Positions 62,350 through 64,000 of a stretch of DNA of 64,000 nt are shown here, piece after piece. The position numbers were made by a program, and so were the translations under genes. The notes beneath the pieces were generated by a model. It was not told where the DNA came from, did not search any database, and worked only from the letters and a program-made list of their open reading frames with translations. The DNA comes from Planctomycetota bacterium (GTDB lineage Bacteria > Planctomycetota > UBA1135 > GCA-002686595): NCBI GenBank assembly GCA_023150475.1, contig JAKLKU010000008.1, positions 1 through 64,000 of the forward strand. The letters run 5' to 3'. Positions within the stretch are counted from its first letter, which is position 1. Each line of letters begins with the position of its first letter.

Positions 62350-63798
62350 TCACCGAGGATCCCGGCGCCGCACGACCATCAGGCGCGGCTCGGTCAGCTC
62401 CTCGATCGACCAGCGCACGCCCTCGCGGCCGAAGCCCGAGTCCTTCACGCCGCCGTAAGGCATCGCGTCGGCGCGCCACGATGGCACGTCGTTGACGATC
62501 ACGCCGCCGACTTCGAGCTCGTCCCACGCGCGCTGCGCCCGCTCGAGGTCTCGCGTGAAGACGCCCGCTTGGAGCCCGAAGCGAGAGTCGTTCGCGGCGC
62601 GCAACGCGTCGTCGAAGCTCGCGAACGGTTCGAGCACCGCGATCGGTCCGAACGCTTCCGCCGCGCACAGCGGTTCGTCGCGCGGCACGCCTTCGAGCAA
62701 CGTCGCGTCGAGGACCGCGCCTCGCCGCGTGCCGCCGCAGAGCAACTTCGCGCCGCGCTTCGTCGCGCTCGCGATCCAGGCTTCGAGGCGCGCCGCGTCG
62801 GCCTCGGTGATCAAGGGCCCGACGAACGTGCGTTCGTCCTTCGGATCGCCGCTGACGAGCGCCTTCGCGCGCGCGACGAGCTTCGACTTCAGCGCGTCGT
62901 ACACGGGTGCCTCGACCAGGATGCGTTGCACGCTGACGCAGCTCTGGCCCGACTGGTAGAACGCGCCGAAGACGAGCCGCTCGACCGCGTCGTCGAGATC
63001 GGCGTCGGCGCAGACGATGCACGCGGCGTTGCCGCCGAGCTCGAGAGACACGCGTTTCTTGCCGGCCTTGCGTTTCAGTTCCCAGCCGACTTCCGGCGAG
63101 CCCGTGAAGCTGACGAGCTTGACGCGCTCGTCGACGATCAACGGCTCCGCGTCCGCCGCGCGACACGGCAAGACCGAGAACGCGCCCGCGGGGAGTCCCG
63201 TCTCCGCCAGGATCTCGCCGACGACCAGCGCCGACACCGGCGTCGCGCTCGCGGGCTTCCACACGAATGGACAACCTGCGGCGATCGACGGCGCGACCTT
63301 GTGCGCGCCGAGGTTGAGCGGGAAGTTGAACGGCGTGATCCCCGCGATCGGGCCGAGCGGGACGCGCTTCAGATAGCCGGTGTACCCACGGCCGCGCGCG
63401 GTGCGATCGAGCGGCAGGATCTCGCCAGCGAGCCGCACGCTCTCCTCCGCCGCGAGCTCGAACGTGTCGATCAAGCGCCCGACTTCGCCGCGCGCGTCCT
63501 TGATCGGCTTGCCGACTTCGATCGCGAGGATCCAGGCGAGCTCCTCGGCCCGTTCGCGAAAGCGCGCGACGCAATGCACGAGCGCTTCCTTGCGCTCGTA
63601 CCCCGCGAGCCGCGCCATCGCCGCCGCCGCGTCGTGCGCGAGCCCGATCGCGCGCTCGACCGTCGCTCGATCGGCGAGCGCGACCCGCGTCGCGACTTCG
63701 CCGGTGTACTTGTCGCGCACCTCGAGCGCCGTGTCGCCGCGGAATGCCCGGCCACCGAGGAACGCCCCATAGTGCTCACGCAGCTTCATGCGCCGCAT
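62350..63798 (-). CDS. NAD(P)-dependent aldehyde dehydrogenase
   Basis: The 482-residue protein is of standard length for the aldehyde dehydrogenase superfamily. Conserved blocks appear in order: ITPFNFPLNLGAHKVAPSIA and FVWKPASATP (cofactor and substrate Asn/Lys), VSFTGSPEVGWELKRKAGKK, SLELGGNAACIVCADADLDD with the general-base Glu, FGAFYQSGQSCVSVQRILVE with the nucleophile Cys, and AEAFGPIAVLEPF plus GGVKDSGFGREG. It oxidises an aldehyde, possibly semialdehyde-type, in the cytosol. The ATG at 63798 is preferred; MKLREHYG at 63789 is the alternative. Confidence 0.93.
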   Translation of the reverse strand: MRRMKLREHYGAFLGGRAFRGDTALEVRDKYTGEVATRVALADRATVERAIGLAHDAAAAMARLAGYERKEALVHCVARFRERAEELAWILAIEVGKPIKDARGEVGRLIDTFELAAEESVRLAGEILPLDRTARGRGYTGYLKRVPLGPIAGITPFNFPLNLGAHKVAPSIAAGCPFVWKPASATPVSALVVGEILAETGLPAGAFSVLPCRAADAEPLIVDERVKLVSFTGSPEVGWELKRKAGKKRVSLELGGNAACIVCADADLDDAVERLVFGAFYQSGQSCVSVQRILVEAPVYDALKSKLVARAKALVSGDPKDERTFVGPLITEADAARLEAWIASATKRGAKLLCGGTRRGAVLDATLLEGVPRDEPLCAAEAFGPIAVLEPFASFDDALRAANDSRFGLQAGVFTRDLERAQRAWDELEVGGVIVNDVPSWRADAMPYGGVKDSGFGREGVRWSIEELTEPRLMVVRRRDPR

Positions 63799-63859
63799 TG
63801 CAGCCGGAGACGCAGCGTACGGCAACCCGCCACGCGACGGAGCGGACCGTACATGCGGC

Positions 63860-64000
63860 CTATCGCTTGCCGACGAAGCCGAACACGAGCGGCGTCAAGT
63901 CCTCGACGAACACGTCCGCCGTGCCATTGCCGTCGACGTCGCCGCACCAGCTCGCGTCGTGGAACGGTGTCGGCACTGCGTAGCCCAGCAGCACGGCGTC
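63860..64000 (-). CDS. C-terminal end of FG-GAP/EF-hand-type protein (partial)
   Basis: The window ends inside a gene on the minus strand. The last 46 codons before a TAG at 63860-63862 are in frame and include CGDVDGNGTADVFVEDL, the calcium loop D-x-D-x-N-G-x-x-D of FG-GAP/EF-hand or dockerin-type repeats, ending VFGFVGKR. It is too short to be found by length alone, but the motif and stop position support it. The remainder lies beyond the right edge. Confidence 0.75.
   Translation of the reverse strand, partial: DAVLLGYAVPTPFHDASWCGDVDGNGTADVFVEDLTPLVFGFVGKR

Overview
This 64 kb window is very G+C-rich, protein-dense chromosomal DNA that reads like a member of the Planctomycetota. The pointers are family-level. 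There is a PSCyt/DUF1549/DUF1553 cytochrome protein followed directly by a DUF1501 protein and preceded by a DUF1080 lipoprotein. There is a Ser/Thr kinase fused to a formylglycine-generating-enzyme-type domain beside an ECF sigma factor. Many secreted proteins carry EF-hand-like, FG-GAP or Cys-rich 'CPCGN' modules, and lipoproteins are abundant. No rRNA, tRNA, CRISPR, transposase or phage gene was recognised, so this looks like resident chromosome. Genus-level placement is not possible from the sequence alone.

Layout. 0-5 kb: 6-phosphogluconolactonase (pgl), an SRPBCC protein, a DUF523/DUF1722 protein, ClpS and a rhomboid protease, separated by unusual short-period tandem arrays. 5.2-7.5 kb: an operon of a small membrane protein, an atypical SDR and a TetR regulator, preceded by two GAAC-N2-GTTC palindromes that are the probable autoregulatory operators. 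7.7-9.7 kb: RluA-type pseudouridine synthase and CorA. 9.7-16.5 kb: a TamB-like protein and an Omp85 protein with a lipobox, then a small secreted protein. 16.7-20.2 kb: a secreted beta-propeller-like protein, a His-rich membrane-anchored protein, an ECF sigma factor and a NicO/UreH-type transporter whose 3' end overlaps the sigma gene in antisense. 20.2-26.5 kb: two tandem paralogous secreted proteins, the kinase-FGE fusion and a divergent ECF sigma factor. 26.5-31.3 kb: SulP transporter, small membrane protein and a flavoprotein-polyferredoxin fusion. 31.5-35.8 kb: HlyD-like lipoprotein coupled to a squalene-cyclase-repeat protein, then a GT39-like glycosyltransferase. 35.8-41.5 kb: DUF1080, PSD1 and DUF1501. 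41.7-51 kb: WD40/TPR protein, aryl-sulfotransferase-like protein, beta-helix protein, a tandem pair of paralogous lipoproteins, a hydrolase lipoprotein and a chorismate-mutase-like protein. 51-60.6 kb: U32 peptidase, secreted alpha/beta hydrolase, a 14-repeat FG-GAP protein and DUF4177. 60.7-64 kb: a secreted protein, a coiled-coil membrane protein, an aldehyde dehydrogenase and the 3' end of an FG-GAP/EF-hand-type gene.

Functionally the region combines envelope biogenesis (TamB/Omp85), surface display (FG-GAP, beta-helix, lipoproteins), signalling (two ECF sigma factors, kinase, TetR) and carbohydrate-associated secreted machinery (DUF1080, PSD1, DUF1501). The most striking non-gene structure is a set of locus-specific tandem arrays with periods of 8, 11, 12, 14, 15, 19, 26 and 30 bp, mostly between genes and sometimes running into coding sequence. 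The G+C bias keeps long antisense frames open, including one of 2055 codons; those were treated as shadows.
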